NCBI RefSeq assembly: GCF_000234095.1
Contig: NZ_JH376798.1
Location: 456,516 to 520,515, forward strand
DNA: 64,000 nt
Direction: 5' to 3'
From: Centipeda infelix ATCC 43532
GTDB taxonomy: Bacteria; Bacillota; Negativicutes; Selenomonadales; Selenomonadaceae
Made by a program: the position numbers and the translations under genes. Each line of letters opens with the position of its first letter. The stretch's first letter is position 1. Shown here piece after piece: positions 24,954 to 33,398 of the stretch. A model generated the notes under the pieces. That model was not told the origin of the DNA and searched no databases. It saw nothing but the letters and a program-made list of their open reading frames with translations.

Positions 24954-26039
24954 TCAATGCTTCTTGCGGAACGCTGCCATAAACTCTGCAAGCTTTTCCA
25001 CGCCTGCGAGGGGCATGGCGTTGTAGATGGAGGCTCGCATGCCGCCGACGCTGCGGTGTCCCTTGATGCCCGCAAGTCCCTGCTCCTTTGCCTGTGCGAC
25101 GAAGTCTGCCTCAAGGGATTCGCTCGGGAGGCGGAAGGTGACGTTCATGCGCGAGCGGCTGCCCTTCTCGGCGTGTCCGCAATAGAATCCGTCGGAGCTG
25201 TCGATGGCATCGTAGAGGAGGGCGGCTTTCTGCGCGTTCGCTTCGCCCATGGCCGCAAGCCCGCCGTGTTCCTTGATCCAGCGGACGGTTTTGCCGACCA
25301 TGTAGATGGCGAAGACGGGCGGTGTGTTGTAGAGGGAGTCGTTCTTCTGGAAGGTCGAATAGCGCAGCATGGTCGGGAGCTCGGCGGGGCTGCTTTCGAG
25401 GAGTTTCTTCTTTGCGACGTTGAGAACGACGCCCGCAGGACCGAGGTTCTTCTGCACGCCCGCGTAAATGAAGTCATAGGAGGAGAAATCCCACGGACGC
25501 GAGAGGATGTCGGAGGACATGTCGGCAAAGAGGGGGACACCGTTCGTCTGCGGTGTGTAGTGGTACTCGGTGCCGTAGATGGTGTTGTTGAGGCAGAGGT
25601 GGAGGTAGGCGGCACCGGGGGCGATGTTCAGCTCGTCCTGACGCGGAACGCGGACGTAGTTCTCCTCCTTCGTCGATGCGGCGACGGTGCCGACACCGAG
25701 CTTGACGGCCTCCTCGTATGCCTTTTGGGAGAAGCTGCCTGAGAGCATATAGCTGCCGGGGTGTGACTCGGTGGCGAAGTTCAGCGGGATGAGTGCGAAG
25801 CTCTGGCTCGCGCCGCCTGCGGTGAAGACGACATCGTAGTCATCGCCAAGCCCCATGAGCTCCTTGATATCCGCCTTTGTCTGCTGGTGGACCTCGTCGT
25901 AGGCGGGGGCGCGGTGGCTGATCTCGAGGATGGACATGCCTGTGCCGTTGAAATTCAGGAGTTCTGACTGTACCTCTTTCAGAACGTCCTCGGGCAGGAC
26001 GGCGGGACCGGGGTTGAAGTTGTAGATGCGTTCATTCAT
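24954..26039 (-). CDS. serC: Phosphoserine aminotransferase
   Basis: A 361-residue class V PLP aminotransferase that makes phosphoserine from 3-phosphohydroxypyruvate in serine synthesis. It opens IYNFNPGPAVLPEDVL, contains FTAGGASQSFALIPLN, the PLP lysine in YAGVQKNLGPAG and the C-terminal HRSVGGMRASIYNAMPLAG, all typical SerC blocks. GAGGGAGAAA precedes the ATG. No serA is adjacent. Palindromic repeat copy B lies in the upstream gap. Confidence 0.96.
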   Translation of the reverse strand: MNERIYNFNPGPAVLPEDVLKEVQSELLNFNGTGMSILEISHRAPAYDEVHQQTKADIKELMGLGDDYDVVFTAGGASQSFALIPLNFATESHPGSYMLSGSFSQKAYEEAVKLGVGTVAASTKEENYVRVPRQDELNIAPGAAYLHLCLNNTIYGTEYHYTPQTNGVPLFADMSSDILSRPWDFSSYDFIYAGVQKNLGPAGVVLNVAKKKLLESSPAELPTMLRYSTFQKNDSLYNTPPVFAIYMVGKTVRWIKEHGGLAAMGEANAQKAALLYDAIDSSDGFYCGHAEKGSRSRMNVTFRLPSESLEADFVAQAKEQGLAGIKGHRSVGGMRASIYNAMPLAGVEKLAEFMAAFRKKH

Positions 26040-26074
26040 GGTGTTTCTCCCTCTGTATTTTATGATTTCTATTG

Positions 26075-26129
26075 GACGCCCCTTCCGTCACGCTGACGTG
26101 TGCCCCCTCCCCCGTTGCGACGGGGGAGG
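26075..26129 (-). repeat. REP-like palindromic repeat, copy B
   Basis: On the - strand it has the same palindrome and GACGTCAGCGTGACGG-like tail as copy A before the DUF559 gene, differing at only a few positions. The stem CCTCCCCCGT/ACGGGGGAGG-type palindrome is intact. It sits between serC and the hemolysin-family gene. Confidence 0.8.
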
Positions 26130-26165
26130 GGGCAGGAGACCGGAAACAAGATGGGGGAGGTCGTC

Positions 26166-27485
26166 TTAGCTCTCTCCATCCACATGCTCCGTCCGCGTCA
26201 TGCGGACCTGGGCGACGCGTGCGCGATCCATGCGGAGCACCTCGAAGGTGTAGCTATCCCATGTGCAGGTTTCGCCAACCTTTGGGATGCGGCCAATCTG
26301 GGCGGTGACAAAGCCCCCGAGGGTGTGGAAGTGGTCGTGATCCTCGTCGGGCAGCTCGTCAATGCCGAACTCCTCTTTGAACTCGTCGATGGGGAAGAGC
26401 CCGTCAAAGACCCAGTTCGCCGTCTCCTCCGCACCGGTACGCGTGCCGGTGGGAGCATCCTCGTCTGCGCTGCCGATGATCTCCTCCATGATGTCACCCA
26501 TGGTGATGAAGCCAACGACACCGCCGTACTCGTCGAGGACAACCGCCTCGTGAATCGCACCCGTGCGAAATTTCTCAAGGACGCGAAGCCCCTCCATGGT
26601 GCGCGGGACGAAGAGCGGTTTGCGGATGTAGTCCGCGAGGTCGAGCTCTGCGCCGCCCAAGACCGCATCGAGGAGTTCCTTTGCGTAGACAACCCCGCGA
26701 AAATCGTCGAGGTTCTCGTACGCGACGGGAAATACGTCGTGCTCTGCGGCGCGAATGACGCGCAGCTGCTCGGCGCGTGTCTCGGCGAGATCGATCCATG
26801 CGATCTGTGTGCGCGGGGTCATGAGGGCAGAGGCTGTCTGGTCGCTCATGTGGAAGATGCGGTCGACCATGTCCTGCTCCGCCTTTTCAAAGGTGCCGTC
26901 CTCCGTGCCCTGCTCCATGAGATCCTTGACCGCATCCTCCGTGACGGAAGCACGGTTTTCGGGATTGATGCCGACGAGGAGGAGCAGTCCGCGCGAGACG
27001 GAGACGAGTGCTGCGCTCGGCAGTGCCGTGAGCCGTGTGAGCAGACGGATGCTGCGGTGGCTGCGCATGAGGATGCCCTCGGGGTTCTGCAGGGCGATCT
27101 GCTTGGGCAGAAAGTCGCCGAAGAGCAGGGTGAGCGCGGTCATGACGAGGATGCTGAGGACGAGGGCGGCAGCAAAGACTTCCATGCCGGGGAGGAGCTT
27201 TGCGAGAAACTTGCCGAAGGTCGGTGCGACGAGGAGACCGATGCCAAGCCCCATGAGAAGACTGGTGCAGGTGACGCCCGCCTGTGCCATGGCAAGGGGC
27301 GGTGCAGCGTGTTCCAGCAGGGAAAGTGCCTGCGCCGCGTCCTTGTTGCCGTCATCTGCGAGACGCTCAAGCCGCCCGCGATGAGATGCGGTGAGTGCGG
27401 TCTCGACCTGCGCGAAGTAGGCGTTTGCCGAGAGGCAGACGATGAGCAGGATGAGCGCGAAAAGATCGGATAGGGAACTGTCCAA
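26166..27485 (-). CDS. CNNM/CorC-type hemolysin family protein
   Basis: A 439-residue membrane protein of the hemolysin III-unrelated CNNM/TlyC/YtfL group. It has an N-terminal DUF21 domain with several hydrophobic helices, opening AYFAQVETALTASHRGRLERLADDG, then a CBS pair (MTPRTQIAWIDL and IHEAVVLDEYGGVVGFITMGDIMEEIIG in blocks) and a C-terminal CorC_HlyC domain (VTAQIGRIPKVGETC). Such proteins act in Mg2+ or Co2+ efflux; hemolysis is not implied. It starts with TTG (27485), with AAGGAG about a dozen bases upstream. Confidence 0.88.
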   Translation of the reverse strand: MDSSLSDLFALILLIVCLSANAYFAQVETALTASHRGRLERLADDGNKDAAQALSLLEHAAPPLAMAQAGVTCTSLLMGLGIGLLVAPTFGKFLAKLLPGMEVFAAALVLSILVMTALTLLFGDFLPKQIALQNPEGILMRSHRSIRLLTRLTALPSAALVSVSRGLLLLVGINPENRASVTEDAVKDLMEQGTEDGTFEKAEQDMVDRIFHMSDQTASALMTPRTQIAWIDLAETRAEQLRVIRAAEHDVFPVAYENLDDFRGVVYAKELLDAVLGGAELDLADYIRKPLFVPRTMEGLRVLEKFRTGAIHEAVVLDEYGGVVGFITMGDIMEEIIGSADEDAPTGTRTGAEETANWVFDGLFPIDEFKEEFGIDELPDEDHDHFHTLGGFVTAQIGRIPKVGETCTWDSYTFEVLRMDRARVAQVRMTRTEHVDGES

Positions 27486-27553
27486 GGATATATGCCGCTC
27501 CTTTCAAAAATATAGAGATTCCGCTTGTATTGTAGCACAGACGCGGCGAAATG

Positions 27554-29203
27554 TCATTTTTCCACCACGACATCCGTCAGACCGAAATACTCCATTGCGC
27601 CCTCCTTCGTGACGTTGTTGTCCCAGTCCTCGTAGTAGACGTGGCGCAGGGCGCGGTTCGTGCGCTCGATGGGCGGGAAGTGGACGATGATCTCGCCGCG
27701 TGCGCGTGCCTCCTCGATCTGTGCGATGCGAGCTGCGTCCGCTGCGCCCATCTCGTGTGTGATGAGGAGTGCTGCTGTGCCTGTGTAGGCGAAGAGAAGG
27801 AGTGCCGCAGCGCAGAGGGTACGCCGTGCTGACACACCTAGCGCTGTCATGATAGCAGAATCGCCAAGAAGGGCGAGCGCCGCCGCGACGAGCATCGCAG
27901 AGGAGCTGAACGTTGCACGTCCCGGGAAGGTCGGAGCGGCGAGCATAACGAGGTTGTTGCAGACGGCGAGCCCCATCAGGAACGCCGCATAGCGTGCGGC
28001 GGGATGGCGGCGTAGAACCGCAGACATGGGCACGCATTCTGCCGCCGAGCGGACAGCAGCGGCGGTCAGCCCGAGCTGTCGTTTGATACGTGCATAAAAA
28101 AGAAGGACTGCGAACCAGTAGATCGCCATTTCCTCAAAGCCGTTCATGAGATTCGTGAAGAGGTGGATCGTCTTTGGCTTTGTCTGTCCGAGCGGCGTGA
28201 GTACGCCCCCGATGGTGACATCACGGATCGTGCCTGCGATCCATCCGCCCGTGAAATAGGAGAGGACGAGCAGGGCAAGTACGGCGGCGAGGGCAGCAGT
28301 CCCTGCGCCTGTGCGCCCTGCGGGGGGGACATCCATGCGCGCCTCTATGCGTCGATAGAGCCGCCACGCGGTCAGGATGAGCAGCAGGACGGGGAGGCAG
28401 TAGAGCACCATCTCAACCTGTCCCGCGAACTGATTGCCGATGTGCGCGAGGATGTCCTTGTCCGCCCCCTGTGCATCGTAACGGACGTAGTTGCCGGGTG
28501 CGGCGACCAGTCCGATGAGACCGAGGAGCGCACCAAGCACGCCTGCGATCATCCACACGGGGAGTGTGCCGTACCGCCGCCATACGTACAGAGATGCACC
28601 GAACGCCACGGCGACAACCGTTACGGCGAGGTTTTCAATCGACCAGCCGCCGAGGATGCCGAGCAGGAACATCGGGAGAATCGCCCATGTGCGCCGTCCA
28701 CTTGTCCCTGTCGCTGGGTTTTTCAGCGTGAGGTTATACGGCAGGAGAAAGAGAAAGGCGGGCACGGCCGACCAGAGGTAGACCGTTGAGCCGCTCTTCC
28801 AGATAGCAACCTCGCCGAAGTGCGGCAGGGCGAGCCAGAGCAGGAGAGCCGCCGCCGCAAACAGCCCCGGTGCGTGCCAGAATGTGAGCGCACGCCGCGC
28901 GTGCATCGTCACAAGTACCACAAGCGCGAGGAACATCAGCGCGTTTGCAATGTCAAACGCCGTTTTCCCGAGCCAGAGGAAGAGCTGCAGGCAGAAGACC
29001 GTCACCGTGCGCCCCCCGTGGAGCAGATAGTGCTGCACGCCGGAGGCCGCGACATCGGAGAGTGAGGCGAGGTGTGCCCCCGTTTTCCACACCATTGCGT
29101 AGTCATAGTCGTCGCGGTGGATGGGCATAAAGTGATTCAGCGCAAGCATGAACAGAAAGACTGCACTAGTGATCAGTCCCGTGCGCAGCAGATCTTCGCG
29201 CAC
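27554..29203 (-). CDS. Polytopic membrane protein, DUF6056-like glucosyltransferase-type
   Basis: A 549-residue protein with about a dozen hydrophobic helices and a C-terminal soluble tail of roughly 70 residues ending ...EYFGLTDVVVEK. N-terminal HFMPIHRDDYDYAMVW carries the acidic Asp-Asp pair after the first helix that is typical of GT-C-fold sugar transferases and of DUF6056 proteins. It follows a DPM1-like glycosyltransferase by zero bases (the start GTG/ATG joins its partner's end), as in gtrA/gtrB/gtrC-style cassettes. It probably moves a sugar from a polyprenyl carrier to an envelope glycan. Acceptor and sugar are unknown. Confidence 0.72.
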   Translation of the reverse strand: MREDLLRTGLITSAVFLFMLALNHFMPIHRDDYDYAMVWKTGAHLASLSDVAASGVQHYLLHGGRTVTVFCLQLFLWLGKTAFDIANALMFLALVVLVTMHARRALTFWHAPGLFAAAALLLWLALPHFGEVAIWKSGSTVYLWSAVPAFLFLLPYNLTLKNPATGTSGRRTWAILPMFLLGILGGWSIENLAVTVVAVAFGASLYVWRRYGTLPVWMIAGVLGALLGLIGLVAAPGNYVRYDAQGADKDILAHIGNQFAGQVEMVLYCLPVLLLILTAWRLYRRIEARMDVPPAGRTGAGTAALAAVLALLVLSYFTGGWIAGTIRDVTIGGVLTPLGQTKPKTIHLFTNLMNGFEEMAIYWFAVLLFYARIKRQLGLTAAAVRSAAECVPMSAVLRRHPAARYAAFLMGLAVCNNLVMLAAPTFPGRATFSSSAMLVAAALALLGDSAIMTALGVSARRTLCAAALLLFAYTGTAALLITHEMGAADAARIAQIEEARARGEIIVHFPPIERTNRALRHVYYEDWDNNVTKEGAMEYFGLTDVVVEK

Positions 29204-30168
29204 TACTTCACCTCCCTGTCATTTCGCGCGTAGTCGAATTTTTCCCCGTCCCGCTCGTCGATCAGATACGACGGACGCTGCTTGCTCTCCGTGAAGACGC
29301 GTCCGAGGTACTCTCCGATGATGCCGAGCGAGAGCAGCTGCACACCGCCGAGGAAAAGCAGCACCGTCATGAGTGTCGGATAGCCCGCGACCGGGTCACC
29401 GTAGACGAGTGCGTCCACGAGTACGACGAGCATATAGAGGATCGCGAGTGCCGAGACCATGAGCCCGAGCACCGTCGTGAGGCGCAGCGGGGCGGTCGTA
29501 AACGAGGTAATGCCCTCGATCGCCAGAGACAGCAGCGCGGGATAGCTCCACGTCGTCTTGCCGGCTGCGCGCGGCTGTACCTGAAACGGGATCTCCTTTT
29601 TCTTGAAGCCAACCCATGTGAAAAGCCCTTTTGTAAACCGCTGATTCTCGCGCAGCAGACGCAGTGCCGCGACACAGCGATGGTCGAGCAGACGAAAGTC
29701 GCCCACGTCACGCTGGAGCGTGAAGCGGCTGACCGCCTGCATCGAGTGGTAGAAAAGATTTGCCATTGTGCGCTTGAACCACGTCTCGTCCGTGCGGTCC
29801 GTGCGCTTGCCGCAGACATCGTCGTAGCCCGCGCGCCAGTAGCTGACCATCTCAGGGATGATTGCAGGCGGGTGTTGGAGATCGGCATCCATCAGGATGA
29901 CCGCGTCCCCGTCCGCGTAGTCGAGCCCCGCCATCATCGCGGGCTCTTTGCCAAAATTGCGCGTAAAGCTGATGTAGCGGACGTTTGTGTGCGCCTCTGC
30001 GAGCGCGCGAATTTCCGCGAGGGTGTGGTCACGGCTGCCATCGTCGATAAAGAGATAGGAAAACGAGCAGTCCGCAATTTCCACCGTCGCCGCAGTTACC
30101 TCGTCGTAGAAATGTCCGATGACTTCCGCCTCGTTATAGCAGGGGACGATGATGGTGATCTTGTCCAT
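29203..30168 (-). CDS. GT2 polyprenyl-phosphate glycosyltransferase (GtrB/DPM1-like)
   Basis: A 321-residue family 2 glycosyltransferase. The GT-A nucleotide-sugar domain shows TIIVPCYNEAEVIGHFYDEV in part, the SYLFIDDGSRDHT segment, and the metal-binding VILMDADLQHPP. QRFTKGLFTWVGFKK precedes two C-terminal hydrophobic helices that anchor it. Relatives load a sugar on undecaprenyl phosphate. It sits between the deacetylase gene and the membrane transferase gene, with which it probably works. Confidence 0.9.
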   Translation of the reverse strand: MDKITIIVPCYNEAEVIGHFYDEVTAATVEIADCSFSYLFIDDGSRDHTLAEIRALAEAHTNVRYISFTRNFGKEPAMMAGLDYADGDAVILMDADLQHPPAIIPEMVSYWRAGYDDVCGKRTDRTDETWFKRTMANLFYHSMQAVSRFTLQRDVGDFRLLDHRCVAALRLLRENQRFTKGLFTWVGFKKKEIPFQVQPRAAGKTTWSYPALLSLAIEGITSFTTAPLRLTTVLGLMVSALAILYMLVVLVDALVYGDPVAGYPTLMTVLLFLGGVQLLSLGIIGEYLGRVFTESKQRPSYLIDERDGEKFDYARNDREVK

Positions 30169-30177
30169 GCGTCCCTC

Positions 30178-31023
30178 CTAGTTCCCATAGATGCGAAAAT
30201 TGACAATCTCCGCGCACGCTGCGGCGAGCGCATCGCGTACGGCGGGGGCGGAGAGGGCGGAAAGCTCCGCCTCGAAATCGTGATCCCAGAGGCAGTCACG
30301 GATGAGTACGGCATTGTCCGTGCCGGGGTGGAGCATCACCTCGGTCACACCGTCTCTGAGCGAAGCCGCAATCTGCGTGAGTGTCGCTGTATCCACCGCC
30401 TCGCCCGCGACGATGCCGGCGAAGTGATCGGGGACGCGGATGCCGCGCCGCTGCGCCTTTGCCGCTGCACGGTGCGTGAGGATGGCAAGCCCCGTGCGTC
30501 CGATGAGCTGTCCGATGCCGCCGAAACTTCCTGCAAAGAGTGACGCACGCGGCGCACGCATCGCGGGGATGCCTGCCGCGCGGCAAAGATCGAGCACGAT
30601 GTCGATCACCCCCGGCAGGACGTGCATATGTTGGTGACTGTCCGCATGCGTCGGATGAATCCCCGCCGCCTCGACGCGCCGCAGCTGCGCGCCGAGCTCC
30701 GCACGCACTTCATCGAGGTTGACAGCTCCGCGCAGAAGCCGCACGGCAAATGCCGTGTGATCGTCCACGAAGATACCCGCCTCCGTTACGAGCGACGGGA
30801 TCTCAGCGGGCGGCAGAACGGGATTGCCGTTCACGAGCGTCAGATGGATGCCGACCCCGAGCTTTGGGCTGCGTGCGGCAAGCTCTGCCGCATCGTCAAA
30901 TGCCGCGCCGCCGGGCATGATCGTCGCCGAGCGCAGAACGCCATCCGTGACACCGCGCTCGACCGCGCGGTTGATAAGCACATGCCGTCCGAAATCGTCG
31001 GCATTTACGATAATTTGTTTCAA
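30178..31023 (-). CDS. ChbG/HpnK (YdjC-like) carbohydrate deacetylase
   Basis: A 281-residue deacetylase of the YdjC/ChbG/HpnK fold, metal-dependent enzymes removing acetyl groups from N-acetylated sugars or lipid-linked sugars. The motifs are IVNADDFG at the N-terminus (catalytic Asp-Asp), GVGIHLTL, and HADSHQHMHVLPG with the metal histidines. I choose a TTG start at 31023 because GAGGAA lies seven bases upstream and the family begins right there; the longer ATG at 31068 adds 15 atypical residues. It heads the operon with a GtrB-like transferase, suggesting that the deacetylated sugar is lipid-linked. Confidence 0.88.
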   Translation of the reverse strand: MKQIIVNADDFGRHVLINRAVERGVTDGVLRSATIMPGGAAFDDAAELAARSPKLGVGIHLTLVNGNPVLPPAEIPSLVTEAGIFVDDHTAFAVRLLRGAVNLDEVRAELGAQLRRVEAAGIHPTHADSHQHMHVLPGVIDIVLDLCRAAGIPAMRAPRASLFAGSFGGIGQLIGRTGLAILTHRAAAKAQRRGIRVPDHFAGIVAGEAVDTATLTQIAASLRDGVTEVMLHPGTDNAVLIRDCLWDHDFEAELSALSAPAVRDALAAACAEIVNFRIYGN

Positions 31024-31176
31024 TATATTCTTCCTCTGTGTTTTCAGTATCGTATGATATTCTATCATAGCGCATTTTTACAATATTTTCGACAAAAAAC
31101 ATGAAATTACCTTTTCTATATAGGACTTTTATAGTAAAATAGCGTAGAAGACTTATCGGTTACAAAGGAGTATTAC

Positions 31177-31965
31177 ATGATCGTCGAAATCATCAGCGTC
31201 GGGACGGAGCTGCTCATGGGCAGCATCGTCAACACGAATGCACAGCATATTGCACGCGCCCTCGCGCACATGGGACTGGACGCATACTATCAGACCGTCG
31301 TCGGCGACAACCCTGAGCGGCTGCGCGCCGCGCTCGACATCGCGTACACGCGCGCGGACTGCGTCATCACCACGGGCGGGCTTGGCCCCACGAAGGACGA
31401 CCTGACAAAGGAAATGCTCATCTCCTACTTCGGCTGCACCCCCGTCGAGGATGCGGAGGCACTGCGTCGTCTGGAGGAACGCGCGGCAAAGCGCGGCATT
31501 CCCCTCTCGGACAGTATGCGCAAGCAGGCGACCGTACCCTCGGGCGCAACGGTGCTCCAGAACGACCACGGCACTGCGCCCGGTGTCATCATCGAGAAGG
31601 ACGGCCGCGCGTGCATCATGCTCCCCGGCCCTCCGAAGGAGATGAAGCCGATGTTCGAGACGGCGTGCGACGTATTCCTGCGCGCGAAAAGTGATAAAGT
31701 TTTTGTCTCCATGAACATCAAGCTCTACTCCATGGCGGAAAAGGGGCTGCCCGTCGGCGAGTCGCCTGTTGCCGACCGCCTTGGCGCACTCGTGGACGGC
31801 GAGAACCCCTCCGTTGCGACCTACGCGAAGGAGGACGGCTGTCTCGTGCGCGTCACGGCAGCGGCACCGACCGCAGAGGAGGCACGCGCACTGCTCGCCC
31901 CGACACTTGCCGCCGTGCGCGAAGCCATCGGCGAAGAGTACATTCGGACGATGGACGAGGACTAA
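31177..31965 (+). CDS. cinA: CinA N-terminal domain protein without the amidase domain
   Basis: A 262-residue protein matching the first two domains of CinA: the molybdopterin-binding-like COG1058 domain (EIISVGTELLMGSIVNTN, CVITTGGLGPTKDDLT, MLPGPPKEM), which in family members hydrolyses ADP-ribose or NADP pyrophosphate, and the KH-like middle domain. The usual C-terminal nicotinamide-nucleotide amidase domain of about 160 residues is missing: the frame ends at EEYIRTMDED and the SGNH hydrolase ATG begins on the next base. No fragment of the amidase is visible after it. AAAGGAG precedes the ATG. Confidence 0.88.
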   Translation: MIVEIISVGTELLMGSIVNTNAQHIARALAHMGLDAYYQTVVGDNPERLRAALDIAYTRADCVITTGGLGPTKDDLTKEMLISYFGCTPVEDAEALRRLEERAAKRGIPLSDSMRKQATVPSGATVLQNDHGTAPGVIIEKDGRACIMLPGPPKEMKPMFETACDVFLRAKSDKVFVSMNIKLYSMAEKGLPVGESPVADRLGALVDGENPSVATYAKEDGCLVRVTAAAPTAEEARALLAPTLAAVREAIGEEYIRTMDED

Positions 31966-33384
31966 ATGCAGGTGGGAATGTTGCGGCGGAGCATCGGGGG
32001 GCTCCTTGCCGTTTGTATGATACTGAGTGCCGTACCCGCAGGTGCGGCGGAAAAAGCTGCGCCGCGCCATGCGTCGCAGAAGAACACAGGAGGAGCGGAG
32101 CGTGCCATGAAGGAGATCACGGCGCAGGCGGAGCGCGTGCACCCCGCGCAGGCGCAGCAGGAGGAGCAACTCTCTTCCGTTCTCCTGCACTGGCAGCCCG
32201 TTCCTGTGGCAGTGCGCTATGCTGTGCGCGTCCTGCGGGCGGATGCACACGGGCAAATGAAGACACTCGACACCATGAACCGCGTCTATACGACAGGGCT
32301 CCATGTGCCGCTCGCCTCGTATGGCAGCACAGACGACCTCTACTGGACGGTGCAGCCGCTCGACTACGACGGCGCACCGATCGCGGCAGAGTCCGCACCG
32401 CGCCCCATCGTCGGTGAGACTGCAGATCCGGCTGCGCCGGTGCTGACGGCGCAGTTCGGCGAAATGCCGTATGCACCTCTCTATCCCGTCTACGCGTGGA
32501 TTCCGCTGAGCGGACAACAGCATCACGAGGTCGAGGTCTATCGCCGCGCGGGCGGACGTGACATCTATCTCCATACGCTGCAGGCGGGCGAGTACGATGT
32601 CTACGATGATGAAGCGTTTACCGTGCCGGGCGAATACTTCTACCGCGTGCGCGGAACGACGGGGGCGGGCACGCCGATCTCGGAGTGGTCGGAGAACGGC
32701 ACATTCACCGTTGCTGACCGTACGCCGATTGCCGCACTCGGGGACAGCATCACACACGGCGGCGGCGCGATCACTGTCCCGCCCTCCTACACGCTTTACG
32801 ACTGGGAGAGTTACTGCTCCGTCCCTGTGAAAAACCTCGGGCACAGCGGCGACACAACGGCGGCGATGCTCGCACGTTTCGAGCGCGACGTTCTGCCCTT
32901 TTCGCCGCGCGTCCTCATCATTATGGGGGGTGTCAACGACTACCGCGTCGGCATCTACGGTGCGGAGACGGTCCGCAACCTCGCCGCACTGCGTGAGAAA
33001 TGCAGGGCACATGGTATCACGCCGATCTTTCTGACAGTGACACCGATCCGTCCCGCGATGATGACCGCGCGCATGACGATCCAGACACCGCCGTCCGATT
33101 GGTGGGCGCACCGTGACTACATCAACAACTGGGTCATGCAGCAGGAGTACAGCCTCGATGTCTCCAGTGTCCTCGCGGATGCGGATGGTGAGCTTGAGGC
33201 GGGGTATACGACCGACGGCCTGCACCCCGACCTCATGGGCAAAAAGTACATCGGGCAGACCATCGACACCTATCTGCGCACGCATTTTGCATATGTTGCA
33301 CAGCAGGCGGAGCGGCACGTGCGCATCCTGAGAGAAGATAAAGGAATCGCTGATAAAATGAAGTCCGCGCTTCCTAAAGAGTAA
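31966..33384 (+). CDS. Secreted SGNH/GDSL hydrolase with N-terminal Fn3-like region
   Basis: A 472-residue exported esterase-type enzyme. The Sec signal (about 1-27) ends in AGAA. Residues about 70-250 are beta-rich with Fn3-like patterns (LHWQPVPVAVRYAVRVL, YFYRVRGTTG). The SGNH domain covers about 253-435: S261 in AALGDSITHG, the GHSGD glycine, N324 in MGGVND, and D417/H420 in TDGLHPD, so the full catalytic set is there. Targets of such enzymes include acetylated glycans. It abuts the CinA stop. Its last 16 or so residues (KGIADKMKSALPKE) are encoded by a collapsed MITE at 33341-33376. Confidence 0.88.
   Translation: MQVGMLRRSIGGLLAVCMILSAVPAGAAEKAAPRHASQKNTGGAERAMKEITAQAERVHPAQAQQEEQLSSVLLHWQPVPVAVRYAVRVLRADAHGQMKTLDTMNRVYTTGLHVPLASYGSTDDLYWTVQPLDYDGAPIAAESAPRPIVGETADPAAPVLTAQFGEMPYAPLYPVYAWIPLSGQQHHEVEVYRRAGGRDIYLHTLQAGEYDVYDDEAFTVPGEYFYRVRGTTGAGTPISEWSENGTFTVADRTPIAALGDSITHGGGAITVPPSYTLYDWESYCSVPVKNLGHSGDTTAAMLARFERDVLPFSPRVLIIMGGVNDYRVGIYGAETVRNLAALREKCRAHGITPIFLTVTPIRPAMMTARMTIQTPPSDWWAHRDYINNWVMQQEYSLDVSSVLADADGELEAGYTTDGLHPDLMGKKYIGQTIDTYLRTHFAYVAQQAERHVRILREDKGIADKMKSALPKE
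33341..33376. repeat. Collapsed MITE copy inside the SGNH hydrolase 3' end
   Basis: AAGGAATCGCTGATAAAATG is the left end of the element and CGCTTCCT its right end, with the interior deleted. It is read through in frame and forms the protein's C-terminus. Confidence 0.7.
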
Positions 33385-33398
33385 CGGGAGGGAGAGCT

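Noticed and set aside
24643-24957. A 104-codon - strand frame across tRNA-Ser with WDSNPR-type sequence.
   Set aside because: This is the well-known false translation of the antisense of a tRNA-Ser gene. The frame includes the tRNA and two terminators.
31153-33318. A 721-codon open frame on the - strand opposite cinA and the SGNH hydrolase gene.
   Set aside because: Composition is typical of an antisense shadow (very rich in Arg, His, Cys), while the + strand genes carry clear motifs and ribosome sites.
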